22,869 nt of DNA from Streptococcus parasanguinis (GTDB taxonomy: Bacteria > Bacillota > Bacilli > Lactobacillales > Streptococcaceae): contig JAGZKI010000042.1 of assembly GCA_018365265.1 (NCBI GenBank), positions 1 to 22,869 of the forward strand, in the 5' to 3' direction. Under the pieces are notes generated by a model. That model made no database searches, had not been told where the DNA came from, and saw nothing but the letters and a program-made list of their open reading frames with translations. The position numbers and the translations under genes are program-made. The number at the start of each line of letters is the position of its first letter. The first letter of the stretch is position 1. This document shows positions 1 to 7,778 of this stretch, in pieces.

Positions 1-1
1 G

Positions 2-316
2 CCAAGCACAGAGTCAAGTACAGAACCAAGCAAGGAAGAAACGAAGCCAAGCACAGAGTCAAGTACAGAACCAAGCAAGGAAGAAACGAAGCCAAGCACT
101 GAGTCAAGTACAGAACCAAGCAAGGAAGAAACGAAGCCAAGCACCGAAGCAAGTACGGAGCCAAGCAAGGAAGAAACGAAACCAAGCACCGAAGCAAGTA
201 CAGAACCAAGCAAGGAAGAAACGAAACCAAGCACCGAAGCAAGTACAGAACCAAGCAATGAGGAAACGACACCAAGTACTGAGTCAAGTACGGAGCCAAG
301 CAAGGAAGAAACAAAA
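2..316 (+). repeat. Seven tandem 45-bp repeats in a surface-protein stalk
   Basis: Copies start at 2, 47, 92, 137, 182, 227 and 272. Each encodes 15 residues. The first three copies are nearly identical at the nucleotide level, differing by a synonymous change. Later copies diverge (Ser to Ala at the fifth residue in copies 4-6; Lys to Asn in copy 6). The array probably continues left of the window. Near identity in frame points to expansion and contraction by recombination or slippage, changing stalk length. Confidence 0.95.
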
Positions 317-880
317 CCAAATAGTTCAACTACTATTGTTCCTACAAATAGTGACAGTGTTAGTACCGTTGGTCGTCCAGTTTTACCAACAAATTCATAT
401 ATTTTAGTAGACCAAGCAACAGGTATCGTCTTGCAAAACCCTGATTTTGCTCAAGGCGGCTATAGTCTCCTTGTTGAAGTTTTAAAAGATGTCAAAGAAC
501 TAGCTGGTAAAGATTACAAGGCATATAATATTCAATTATCGAACCAAAATAATCCTATACATCAAATTAGTCCAACGGTTGTGACCATTCCAGTCAATGG
601 GCAAAAAGAAGTAGAAGCAGTTTATGGTATCGGTGAAAATGGTCAATTGGAATCCTTCCAATTCCAACTAAATGAAGATAAGTCAGCCGTAACATTTACA
701 ACCTCTCATTTCTCAACTTATGGTGTAGTTTATAAATCTGCAGCAAAAATTGAAGAGAAGAAAGGTGAGAAAAAATTACCATCAACCGGACAAAGTATCT
801 CAATCGCGACGATGGTAGGCGGAGTTCTTTTGACAGTTTTTGGATTTGGCTACTACATCGAAAAACGTAGAACCCATTAA
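2..880 (+). CDS. LPXTG cell-wall-anchored surface protein, 3' part only
   Basis: The reading frame is already open at the left edge, so the start and most of the protein lie outside the window; 292 residues are visible. They begin with seven copies of a 15-residue Pro/Ser/Thr/Glu/Lys repeat (PSTESSTEPSKEETK and variants), a charged, extended wall-spanning stalk. A compact segment of about 150 residues follows and ends in a SHFSTYGVVY-like strand, a phrase often seen in the last Ig-like domain before streptococcal anchors. The C-terminus is a classic sortase A signal: LPSTG at 776-790, a hydrophobic segment (roughly IATMVGGVLLTVFGFGYY) and the basic tail EKRRTH. The mature protein should be covalently linked to peptidoglycan. 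The ligand-binding part is not visible, so no function is assigned. Transcription ends at a hairpin shared with galU on the opposite strand. Anchoring is certain from sequence; an adhesin role is inference. Confidence 0.9.
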   Translation, partial: PSTESSTEPSKEETKPSTESSTEPSKEETKPSTESSTEPSKEETKPSTEASTEPSKEETKPSTEASTEPSKEETKPSTEASTEPSNEETTPSTESSTEPSKEETKPNSSTTIVPTNSDSVSTVGRPVLPTNSYILVDQATGIVLQNPDFAQGGYSLLVEVLKDVKELAGKDYKAYNIQLSNQNNPIHQISPTVVTIPVNGQKEVEAVYGIGENGQLESFQFQLNEDKSAVTFTTSHFSTYGVVYKSAAKIEEKKGEKKLPSTGQSISIATMVGGVLLTVFGFGYYIEKRRTH

Positions 881-903
881 ACGATACAGTTTATAAGATA
901 CAA

Positions 904-946
904 CAAAAAAAGGAAGTGAGAATGAAATCTCTCTTCCTTCTTTTTT
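904..946. terminator. Bidirectional terminator between the LPXTG gene and galU
   Basis: Stem 912-921 (GGAAGTGAGA) pairs with 928-937 (TCTCTCTTCC) with one mismatch around a 6-nt loop. It is flanked by an A-run on the left and a T-run on the right, so it can end transcription from both converging genes. The right flank overlaps the galU stop codon. Confidence 0.85.
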
Positions 947-1853
947 AGTCTGCAGTTTGTTCAGATGCTTCTAATTTTTTTCCAAGGTCGATAATATATT
1001 GTTTGAGATCATCTTTGACTTGAGGGTGTTTCAAGGCATAGTCAATCGAAGTTTTCATGAAGCCGAATTTATCACCTACATCGTAGCGTTGGCCTTTAAA
1101 TTCACGGGCAAAGACTCGTTGGGTCTTATTGAGGGTATCGATCGCATCCGTCAATTGAATTTCATTGCCAGCACCTGGTTCTTGATTTGCAAGAATATCA
1201 AAGATTTCAGGAGTCAAGAGATAGCGCCCGATAATAGCGAGATCACTTGGAGCATCCTCTGGGTTTGGTTTTTCGACAAACGTTTCAACGCTATAAAGAC
1301 CGTTAATGCCTTCGCCTTGAGGTGCGATCACACCGTAAGAAGAAACCTCTTCGTGAGGGACTTCCATCACAGCGATAGTGGACGCATGGGTTTCATCGTA
1401 GTCGTTCATCAATTGTTTGGTCAATGGCAGGGCATCATCATTAGTGATGTCCATGAGGTCATCTCCCAACATAACGACAAAAGGCTCGTTTCCAACAAAG
1501 GCTTTCGCTTGAAGAACAGCGTCCCCTAAACCTCGAGGGTGACTTTGGCGGATGAAATGAAGATTGATCGCTGTTGTATCATTGACCAACTTGAGTAAGT
1601 CAGTCTTGCCTTTTTGCTCGAGATTGTATTCCAATTCGAAGTTAGAATCGAAATGGTCTTCGATCGAACGTTTGGCCTTCCCTGTTACGACAAGGATTTC
1701 TTCAATCCCAGATTTCAGAGCCTCTTCTACGATAAATTGGATCGTAGGTTTGTCAACGATTGGCAACATCTCCTTTGCCAAAGCTTTGGTAGCTGGGAGG
1801 AAGCGCGTCCCCAAACCAGCCGCAGGAATGACTGCTTTTCTAACTTTAGTCAT
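945..1853 (-). CDS. galU: UTP--glucose-1-phosphate uridylyltransferase
   Basis: GalU makes UDP-glucose from UTP and glucose-1-phosphate in the cytoplasm, feeding capsule, wall-glycan, teichoic acid and Leloir galactose metabolism. The 302-residue protein has the nucleotidyltransferase signature near its N-terminus (GLGTRFLPATKALAKEML, residues 13-30), the VVMLGDDLMD metal-binding strand, and VEKPNPEDAPS in the middle. Length and sequence match streptococcal GalU throughout. An AAAGGAAA ribosome binding site lies just before the ATG at 1853. It is the second gene of a minus-strand pair: gpsA ends 45 bp upstream with no terminator between, so the two are probably co-transcribed from the gpsA promoter. 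No anomalies were seen. Confidence 0.97.
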   Translation of the reverse strand: MTKVRKAVIPAAGLGTRFLPATKALAKEMLPIVDKPTIQFIVEEALKSGIEEILVVTGKAKRSIEDHFDSNFELEYNLEQKGKTDLLKLVNDTTAINLHFIRQSHPRGLGDAVLQAKAFVGNEPFVVMLGDDLMDITNDDALPLTKQLMNDYDETHASTIAVMEVPHEEVSSYGVIAPQGEGINGLYSVETFVEKPNPEDAPSDLAIIGRYLLTPEIFDILANQEPGAGNEIQLTDAIDTLNKTQRVFAREFKGQRYDVGDKFGFMKTSIDYALKHPQVKDDLKQYIIDLGKKLEASEQTAD

Positions 1854-1898
1854 ATAGTTTCCTTTCTAAAAGGTAGGATTGATGATAGGGTGGTTGAC

Positions 1899-2915
1899 TT
1901 ATTTCCACTCATTTTCTTCTTTAAATTCATTGCTCATCATGTGGTGGATGGCTTCGCGGATATCTTTTCCTTCATAGATGACTTGGTAAATGGCTTGTGT
2001 AATTGGCATGTAGACATCCAATTCTTGGGCCAGCTCGTGGGCGACTTTGGTCGTAGAGATCCCTTCGATGATCATGCCCATGTTGGCTTCGATGTCTTCC
2101 AATTTTTCGCCACGTCCGAGAGCGTCCCCAGCTCGCCAGTTGCGGGAATGGACAGAAGTTCCGGTAACGATCAAGTCACCGACCCCAGACAAACCACTAT
2201 AAGTCAATGGGCTAGCTCCGAGCTTAACACCAAGGCGCGTGATTTCAGCGAGACCGCGCGTGATGATGGCTGCTTTGGCATTGTCACCATAACCAAGACC
2301 GTGCAGGGCCCCAGCTCCGACTGCGATGATATTCTTCAAGGCTCCAGCAGTTTCCACTCCGATAACATCTGTATTGGTATAGAGACGGAAGTAGTGATTG
2401 CTAAAGAGTTCTTGAACATAGCGCGCAGCTTCTAGATCTTTTGATGCGGCTGTGATCAGAGTAATATCACGAACGATGGTTTCTTCAGCATGACTTGGTC
2501 CAGAAACGACCACTACTTCACTGCGAAGAGAAGCAGGAATTTCTTCTTCAAGGATTTGAGAAATCCGATCGTGTGTACCAGGTTCTAACCCTTTAGAAGC
2601 GTGCATGACTGTGACAGGGTGATCCAGTGTCTCAGCGACTTGTTTCGCCACCAAACGGGTCACCTTTGTAGGAACGACAAAAAGGATAGCATCCACACCG
2701 TCCAAAGCAGCTTTCAGATCGGTCGTAGCAGTAATCTCTTCGCTAATAACGATGTCTTTGAAATAGCGTTGATTGGTATGAGCGGTATTGATTTCATCGA
2801 TTTGTTCTTGGATATTTCCCCAGAGACGGACTTCATGGCCGTTATCATTGAGGACTTGTGAAAGGGCTGTTCCCCATGAACCAGGACCCAATACTGCAAC
2901 GGTTTGTTTTTCCAT
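1899..2915 (-). CDS. gpsA: NAD(P)H-dependent glycerol-3-phosphate dehydrogenase
   Basis: GpsA reduces dihydroxyacetone phosphate to sn-glycerol-3-phosphate, the backbone precursor for membrane phospholipids and lipoteichoic acid. The N-terminal Rossmann motif GPGSWGTAL is at residues 10-18. Diagnostic stretches include MHASKGLEP, VVSGPSHAEE, the GVETAGALKNIIA catalytic-lysine region and SGVGDLIVT. I chose the ATG at 2915 (338 residues, the usual streptococcal length, beginning MEKQTVAVLG). A GGAAG site sits 5 nt before it, whereas the in-frame ATG at 2927, adding MEDT, has no clear ribosome binding site. It is the first gene of the gpsA-galU pair and is transcribed away from the hydrolase gene at 3188. 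Function is certain from the family; the exact start is likely but not proven. Confidence 0.97.
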   Translation of the reverse strand: MEKQTVAVLGPGSWGTALSQVLNDNGHEVRLWGNIQEQIDEINTAHTNQRYFKDIVISEEITATTDLKAALDGVDAILFVVPTKVTRLVAKQVAETLDHPVTVMHASKGLEPGTHDRISQILEEEIPASLRSEVVVVSGPSHAEETIVRDITLITAASKDLEAARYVQELFSNHYFRLYTNTDVIGVETAGALKNIIAVGAGALHGLGYGDNAKAAIITRGLAEITRLGVKLGASPLTYSGLSGVGDLIVTGTSVHSRNWRAGDALGRGEKLEDIEANMGMIIEGISTTKVAHELAQELDVYMPITQAIYQVIYEGKDIREAIHHMMSNEFKEENEWK

Positions 2916-3023
2916 TGTATCTTCCATTTCTATGTCTATTTTTCAACAAGGCTAGAAATCTAGCGCTTGCGCCTTCGAAACGGCCAAATGTGTGCCTTGA
3001 AGGGCGATTCTATTTTCCTCTCT

Positions 3024-3034
3024 ATTTTAACATA
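3024..3034 (-). promoter_or_regulatory. Extended -10 promoter for gpsA-galU
   Basis: Read on the minus strand, this is TATGTTAAAAT, one mismatch from the streptococcal extended -10 consensus TRTGnTATAAT. No convincing -35 was seen. It lies about 110 bp upstream of gpsA, and the leader contains two adjacent small hairpins at 2951-2972. Confidence 0.5.
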
Positions 3035-3126
3035 ATATAGGTAAAAAAACTTGTATGATCATCAATTGTTTTGTGAGGAAGGTGAGGGTGATAAATAAAA
3101 TCTATCACGGTTTTAAAAAATACATA

Positions 3127-3156
3127 TTAGACACTATCACTAATGGGTGGTAACAT
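3127..3156 (+). promoter_or_regulatory. Possible promoter for the 3188 hydrolase gene
   Basis: TTAGAC (3127-3132), an 18-bp spacer and TAACAT (3151-3156) preceded by TGG (extended -10). This is a moderate match, correctly placed 32 bp before the gene. Confidence 0.4.
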
Positions 3157-3187
3157 AAGTATTAGTAAAAATGAAGGAGGAATGAAT

Positions 3188-3877
3188 ATGTGCAGAACAA
3201 TTGTTGGAGTATCCGCTAATCTCTGTCCGGTGGACCCGGAAGGGAAAAACCTTCATTCCTCCGTGTCTAGTCAATTTGCGGAAGGAATCCGTCAAGCAGG
3301 TGGACTTCCAATGGTCATCCCGATGGGGGATCCTTCCTTAGTTAAGGACTATGTTGAAACGATTGACAAATTGATCTTAAGTGGAGGCCAAAATGTCGAT
3401 CCTAGTCTCTATGGCGAAGAAAAAACCATCGAGAGCGATGATTACAATATCGAACGGGATCAATTTGAGCTTGCCCTACTGAAGGAAGCAGTACGTCAAA
3501 ACAAACCGGTTCTAGGAATTTGCCGTGGGGTTCAGTTGATCAATGTGGCTTTTGGAGGAACACTCAACCAAGAGATCGAAGGGCATTGGCAAGGACTTCC
3601 GTTTGGGACTTCCCATTCTATCCAGACGAAAAAAGGCAGTGTGGTAGAGCAGCTTTTTGGACAGGCCAGTCGGATTAATTCCGTGCACCGTCAAAGCATC
3701 AAGGATCTCGCGCCAAATTTCCGTGCGACTGCCTTTGATCCGCGCGATCACACCATCGAAGCCATTGAAGCTGTAGATGGTCATCGCATTATGGGCTTGC
3801 AGTGGCATCCAGAATACTTGGTCAATGAAGAAAAAGGGAATTTAGAACTCTTCCGCTATTTATTACAGGAATTATAA
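3188..3877 (+). CDS. Gamma-glutamyl-gamma-aminobutyrate hydrolase family protein (class-I glutamine amidotransferase fold, peptidase C26)
   Basis: The family hydrolyses gamma-glutamyl amide bonds using a Cys-His-Glu triad (PuuD being the best-known member). The nucleophile elbow GICRGVQ places Cys112, and QWHPE supplies His207 and Glu209. LSGGQNVDPSLYGE (around residues 65-77) is also typical of the family. I chose the ATG at 3188 (229 residues) because a perfect AGGAGG lies 7 nt upstream. The in-frame ATG at 3182 is too close to that site, and one at 3143 has none. The gene stands alone between its own promoter and a strong terminator, divergent from gpsA. The real substrate is unknown; a cell-wall or folate gamma-glutamyl compound is as likely as gamma-glutamyl-GABA. 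Family assignment is firm, substrate open. Confidence 0.88.
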   Translation: MCRTIVGVSANLCPVDPEGKNLHSSVSSQFAEGIRQAGGLPMVIPMGDPSLVKDYVETIDKLILSGGQNVDPSLYGEEKTIESDDYNIERDQFELALLKEAVRQNKPVLGICRGVQLINVAFGGTLNQEIEGHWQGLPFGTSHSIQTKKGSVVEQLFGQASRINSVHRQSIKDLAPNFRATAFDPRDHTIEAIEAVDGHRIMGLQWHPEYLVNEEKGNLELFRYLLQEL

Positions 3878-3880
3878 GAA

Positions 3881-3914
3881 AAAGAGAGGTTGAACTGGTA
3901 TCAACCTCTCTTTG
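3881..3914 (+). terminator. Intrinsic terminator after the C26 hydrolase
   Basis: An 11-bp perfect stem, AGAGAGGTTGA (3883-3893) with TCAACCTCTCT (3901-3911), a 7-nt loop and a short T-run. Confidence 0.88.
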
Positions 3915-3976
3915 TGTGTCTAAGAAAATATAGACAAAACGCTAGTAATAAGATGAAAAAATAGGATAATCGTTAA

Positions 3977-4020
3977 TAAAAAACAGGTCCATCTAGCAAG
4001 CTAGATGAATACCTGTTTTA
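3977..4020 (-). terminator. Intrinsic terminator of the anchored adhesin gene
   Basis: A two-part stem: outer AAACAGGT (3981-3988) with ACCTGTTT (4011-4018), inner ATCTAG (3991-3996) with CTAGAT (4001-4006). On the minus strand it is followed by a T-run, directly after the stop codon at 4026. Confidence 0.88.
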
Positions 4021-4025
4021 AGAAC

Positions 4026-7000
4026 TTATTCGTGGCGTTTTTTAGCAACGAGCATGCTTCCAGCACTTGCAAGGACAAGACCTGCTGTAATAAATCCAGC
4101 ACTTACTGTCTCACCAGTAGAAGGAAGACTTTGTTTTTTACCTTCTTTTGATTGTTTACCAGAAGGATGATTTCCTTTCGGTTTGTCGGTTGAAGGCGTT
4201 GGAGGTGTTGGAGGTGTTGAAGGAGTAGTTGGTGGAGTTGGTGGGGTATATGGCGGAGTATATGGTGGAGTATATGGTGGAGTATATGGTGGAATTTTAT
4301 TATTTACTACATTCCCTTTATCAACGACCAAATCTTTAGCTTGGGTAAAATCACTAGCTGAAACTGTGATAGGATTCGTTAACAATTGGTATCCAGTTGG
4401 AGCTGTCAATTCCTTGATGACATAATCTTTTGCTTCAAATCCAATGAAAGTTACGAGACCATTCTCATCTGAAGTAGCAGTCGCTTGACCTTCACCATAA
4501 GGGTTAGCGACTGGAGTTGTACCATCTGCCTCATAGAGTCCAAATACCGCTCCTAGAAGACCTTTACCTTCTTCACTTACCTTGTGCAATTGAATGTTGT
4601 AGAGTTTTAATTCAGGTTTGTCAACAGTTGGAGGAGTTGGTGGAATTGAAGTGAACGGTTTGTTAACGACATTTCCTTTATCCACTACATTGTTTGAAGC
4701 AACCAAATCACTAGCTGCGATCTTGATGACTTCATCTGATAATTGGTAACCGTCTGGAGCTGTAAGTTCTCTTACTACATAATCTTTTGCTTCTAATCCT
4801 GTAAAGGTTACAAGACCATTCGCATCAGAAGTTGCAGTCGCTTGACCTTCACCATAAGGGTTCGCTACAGGAGTCGTACCATCGGCTTCAAAGAGACCGA
4901 ATACGGCACCAACAAGAGCTTTCCCTTCTTGGTTCACTTTGTGCAATTGGATGCTGTAGAGTTTCAATTCAGGTTTATCAACCGTCGGAGGTGTTGGCGG
5001 AATTGAAGTGAATGGTTTGTTGACCACTGTTCCTTTGTCTACGACGAGGTTAGTCGCAGCTCTCAACTCGCTAGCAGAAACTTTAATCACATCTGTTGAT
5101 AGTTGGTAACCGTCTGGAGCTGTAAGCTCTCTCACTACATAATCTTTTGCTTCCAATCCCGTAAAGGTTACAAGCCCCTTCTTACCTTCTTCATCTGATG
5201 AAGTAGCTGTCGCTTGACCTTCTCCATAAGGATTTGCTACAGGAGTAGTACCATCGGCTTCAAAGAGACCAAATACAGCACCTGCAAGAGCATTTCCATC
5301 TGCGTTAGCTTTGTGCAATTGAATGTTGTAGAGTTTCAATTCAGGTTTGTCAACAGTTGGAGGAGTTGGCGGAATTGAAGTTGTTACCAATTTGTTAGTG
5401 AATGATTTCTTATCACCATATGCCACAGAAGCTTTGAGTGTATTGCTTGCATCATCTTTTGTGACAGTTACAGTCACATCAATATTTCCTTCATCGTAGG
5501 TCATTCCTTTTGCTTTGCTTTCAGGAATGACTTCTTTGATCGTGTAATGGAAAGTTTTTCCTGCATCTTCTTGTGAATAAGAAATTTCATCAAATGCTAC
5601 TGAACCATCTGCAGCATTTTGTTTTGTTTGAAGGACTTTTCCAGCTTCATCCAACAAGGTAAAGCTGAATTCGCCATTCTTCAATTCAGCACCTTCTAAA
5701 ATCTTGCTAGCTGAAATTTTAGCTTTTGCTGGTTGAGGAGCCGTATAAGTATTTGAGAAGGTTTTATTATCTGGATAAGCCACATCTGCTTTCAGGTTGT
5801 CGCCATCTTTTTTCACCTGAACAGTTACTTGTTTATCAGTCTTGTCATAGGTAATACCTGGGGTATTTCCAGCTACTTCCTTAACAGTGTAAGTGTGTTC
5901 ACCTTCTTCGGTGTACTCAATTGGTGCAAATGTTACTTTTCCGTTTTTGTTTGTAACAGTTTGAAGCTTGTTAGCACCCTCGTACAATTCAAAGCTGAAT
6001 TCACCATCCGTTAGATCACGTCCTGTAAGAGTTTTATCTAATTCGATGGTAGCTTGAGTTGCTTTAGGTTTTGCTTTTGGATTGACGATTGTCTTCGTTA
6101 CCGCATGATCCGTTCCGCTAAAATCTTCAGCATTAACTGGGGTATCAGCAGTAGTAATGGTATAACCTTCAGGTGCTTGTAACTCAGTTAAGATGTATTT
6201 ATCTTTTAAAAGACCATTGACTGTGATATTCCCATCTTTATCGGTCACATATTCACCGATTACTTGGTTGTTGGCTTGACGTACCACTTTGAATTTAGCT
6301 CCAGCAAGTGGTTGATTTGCGTCGCCCACTTTATGGATATGAATGGTAAAGACATAACCGACACCTGATCCACCTGCAATTTGAACTGCAGCTTTGTTGA
6401 TGGCTACTTTAGTTTCTATATCTTTCCCTTTTAAGGTAGCTTGGTTATTTAAAATTTCGCCATCGGCTGGTGAGTAATTTAAATGGACATCATACGTAAT
6501 ACGGTATTGATCCGTCTCACTGATATCTCCAAGATTCACAACAAATGATTGACCATTTTCACCAAAAGTAATAGGATGTTCATTGGTTACATCCTTAGTA
6601 TTATTAAATTGCCATTCACCATTTACATAAGACATCTCACCTTTTGTTACACGAAAACTATCTTTAACGTAAGAAGCATTGGTAAATTGCAAATTATCTT
6701 CTACGGTTACCTTTTTAATATTTTGCTTTAGTTGGTTCACAGAAATGCCATAGGAAATAGTCTTAGGGTCATCTGAGTGAACCCAACTTGTTTTCTTTAA
6801 AAGGTTTGGATTACCATCACCAACACCTTTAAAGGTAACTTTACCTGCAATAGTTGTTTTGTTGTTAACCGTCACTTCAACCGGAATTTCTCCTTGTTGA
6901 GGGTGCTTCTTGAAGTCGATACGAGCGTAGAAATAAAAATTACCATGTGTATCTGAATGATTCTCCGCATAATCCGTATAAGTTAATGAAATCTTTTTAT

Positions 7001-7358
7001 TATCCTTATCCACTTTTGCATGAGCAATGACTTTATCACCATCTTTGATATCAAAGCTTTGTGATGTAATAATCAAAGCATCTGATACAGTGATATCGGT
7101 TGTATCCCCTGCTTTAACATCCTTACCAGCTAAGTTAAAGTCGGCATTGATTCGGAATGTTGCCCATTGTCCTAATTCCCAATCAAGATTCCCACCTTCA
7201 TTGTTAGACACTTGAACATTTAAAATGGTATCTACAAATTTCCCAGTAATGGTTACTCCAGGTGTCTCGGCTGACGTTTTGGTCAGGCTGAGAGTGAAGA
7301 GAACCGTTAATAAAGCAAGGATAAATGTGAAAATTTTGATATTTTTTCTATTATCCAT
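4026..7358 (-). CDS. LPXTG-anchored multidomain adhesin with Cna-B/SpaA and pilin isopeptide domains
   Basis: A 1110-residue secreted, wall-anchored protein of MSCRAMM/pilin-like design. Residues 1-30 are a signal peptide with predicted cleavage after TSA. Residues about 31-330 form the likely ligand-binding head (adhesin-type Ig-like folds). About 335-427 is a Cna-B/SpaA domain with likely isopeptide residues Lys343, Glu392 (TELQAPEGY) and Asn426. About 435-541 and 546-657 are two streptococcal pilin isopeptide-linkage domains (GEFSFELYEG, HTYTVKEV). Three SpaA-like repeats of about 120 residues follow from about 660 to 1020, separated by SIPPTPPTVDKPELKLY linkers. A PPYTPP stalk and the sorting signal LPSTG (1078-1082), hydrophobic segment and KKRHE tail complete it. 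I chose the ATG at 7358 because it starts a signal peptide and has AAAGGGGA upstream; an in-frame extension to 7643 would bury it. Wall anchoring and stalk architecture are firm; the ligand is unknown. Confidence 0.93.
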   Translation of the reverse strand: MDNRKNIKIFTFILALLTVLFTLSLTKTSAETPGVTITGKFVDTILNVQVSNNEGGNLDWELGQWATFRINADFNLAGKDVKAGDTTDITVSDALIITSQSFDIKDGDKVIAHAKVDKDNKKISLTYTDYAENHSDTHGNFYFYARIDFKKHPQQGEIPVEVTVNNKTTIAGKVTFKGVGDGNPNLLKKTSWVHSDDPKTISYGISVNQLKQNIKKVTVEDNLQFTNASYVKDSFRVTKGEMSYVNGEWQFNNTKDVTNEHPITFGENGQSFVVNLGDISETDQYRITYDVHLNYSPADGEILNNQATLKGKDIETKVAINKAAVQIAGGSGVGYVFTIHIHKVGDANQPLAGAKFKVVRQANNQVIGEYVTDKDGNITVNGLLKDKYILTELQAPEGYTITTADTPVNAEDFSGTDHAVTKTIVNPKAKPKATQATIELDKTLTGRDLTDGEFSFELYEGANKLQTVTNKNGKVTFAPIEYTEEGEHTYTVKEVAGNTPGITYDKTDKQVTVQVKKDGDNLKADVAYPDNKTFSNTYTAPQPAKAKISASKILEGAELKNGEFSFTLLDEAGKVLQTKQNAADGSVAFDEISYSQEDAGKTFHYTIKEVIPESKAKGMTYDEGNIDVTVTVTKDDASNTLKASVAYGDKKSFTNKLVTTSIPPTPPTVDKPELKLYNIQLHKANADGNALAGAVFGLFEADGTTPVANPYGEGQATATSSDEEGKKGLVTFTGLEAKDYVVRELTAPDGYQLSTDVIKVSASELRAATNLVVDKGTVVNKPFTSIPPTPPTVDKPELKLYSIQLHKVNQEGKALVGAVFGLFEADGTTPVANPYGEGQATATSDANGLVTFTGLEAKDYVVRELTAPDGYQLSDEVIKIAASDLVASNNVVDKGNVVNKPFTSIPPTPPTVDKPELKLYNIQLHKVSEEGKGLLGAVFGLYEADGTTPVANPYGEGQATATSDENGLVTFIGFEAKDYVIKELTAPTGYQLLTNPITVSASDFTQAKDLVVDKGNVVNNKIPPYTPPYTPPYTPPYTPPTPPTTPSTPPTPPTPSTDKPKGNHPSGKQSKEGKKQSLPSTGETVSAGFITAGLVLASAGSMLVAKKRHE
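4238..4293 (-). repeat. 12-bp tandem repeat encoding YTPP stalk
   Basis: The YTPP unit repeats four times (residues about 1025-1040), encoded by nearly identical 12-nt units reading GGAGTATATGGT on the plus strand. Its regularity makes it a plausible slippage site for stalk-length variation. Confidence 0.85.
4295..5381 (-). repeat. Three ~360-bp coding repeats (SpaA-like domains with proline linker)
   Basis: Three in-frame units each encode the linker SIPPTPPTVDKPELKLY followed by an IQLHK...VFGL(F/Y)EADGTTPVANPYGEGQ...ELTAP(D/T)GYQL...VVN domain. They share long blocks of identical protein with scattered differences, and the first unit has a 3-residue insertion (EGK). The pattern indicates domain duplication followed by divergence. 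Confidence 0.9.
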
Positions 7359-7539
7359 TTTATTTTCCCCTTTTTCCATAAAAAACCTATTCCCACGAAA
7401 CAATATGGTAAAACTGGTCGAGATCTGTATAGGCTCCGTAAGATCTCCCACTCCCCAAATTGAATCTTGAGAAAGACCTCCATATATTTGTTTTAGCAAG
7501 GAAAATATTTTAGTTTTAAAATTATTCCCTACAAGAGGA

Positions 7540-7568
7540 ATTATAGCAAAAATAAAGAGCGGATTCAA
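7540..7568 (-). promoter_or_regulatory. Strong promoter of the anchored adhesin gene
   Basis: On the minus strand: TTGAAT (7563-7568), a spacer of exactly 17 bp, and TATAAT (7540-7545) with an extended TGC before it. The predicted transcript has a leader of about 170 nt before the ATG at 7358. This promoter also argues against a start at 7643, which lies upstream of it. Confidence 0.75.
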
Positions 7569-7590
7569 GCTAAAAACAGCATTTTTTAGC
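7569..7590. promoter_or_regulatory. Perfect inverted repeat abutting the adhesin -35 box
   Basis: GCTAAAAA (7569-7576) and TTTTTAGC (7583-7590) form an 8-bp perfect inverted repeat with a 6-bp spacer, directly upstream of the -35. It could be an operator; a regulator is not identifiable. Confidence 0.4.
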
Positions 7591-7690
7591 ACAAATTGTA
7601 TGCCAAATGGCTCATAAAGATTTTTTGTTTTCAGAAAAAACATGAAAATTACATGTAACTTACTGACTGAAAGGAAATTTTTTAAAAAAG

Positions 7691-7698
7691 TACGAATA
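7691..7698 (+). promoter_or_regulatory. cin-box (ComX/SigX late-competence promoter element)
   Basis: TACGAATA is an exact match to the core of the streptococcal cin-box (combox) recognised by RNA polymerase with ComX. It is preceded by a T/A-rich tract, as is usual, and lies about 80 bp before dut. The operon contains radA, a known late-competence gene in pneumococcus, which makes a functional site likely. Confidence 0.8.
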
Positions 7699-7729
7699 GT
7701 AGAATTGAGGAGACGGTTCGCTAAAGTGA

Positions 7730-7738
7730 TGGTATAAT
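7730..7738 (+). promoter_or_regulatory. Extended -10 housekeeping promoter for dut-radA
   Basis: TGGTATAAT: a perfect TATAAT (7733-7738) with an extended TGn motif and no good -35. It lies 40 bp before dut and downstream of the cin-box, giving the operon both a vegetative and a competence promoter. Confidence 0.7.
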
Positions 7739-7778
7739 AGAAGAGATAGAAACATTTTATGATGAAAGAGGAATGATG

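Noticed and set aside
1..316. Tandem repeats at the left edge as a CRISPR array
   Set aside because: Units are contiguous, in frame and without spacers; they are coding repeats. The same holds for the SRR repeats.
4183..4425. Gly/Val/Tyr-rich plus-strand frame
   Set aside because: Antisense of the Pro/Thr-rich stalk of the adhesin.
7310..7483. Upstream open frame in the adhesin leader starting at 7483 on the minus strand
   Set aside because: No ribosome binding site before its ATG, and it overlaps the true gene start out of frame; probably chance.
7359..7643. N-terminal extension of the adhesin to an ATG at 7643 (1205 residues)
   Set aside because: It lies upstream of the gene's promoter, has no ribosome binding site, and would put a clear signal peptide in the middle of the protein. 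The start at 7358 fits all the evidence.
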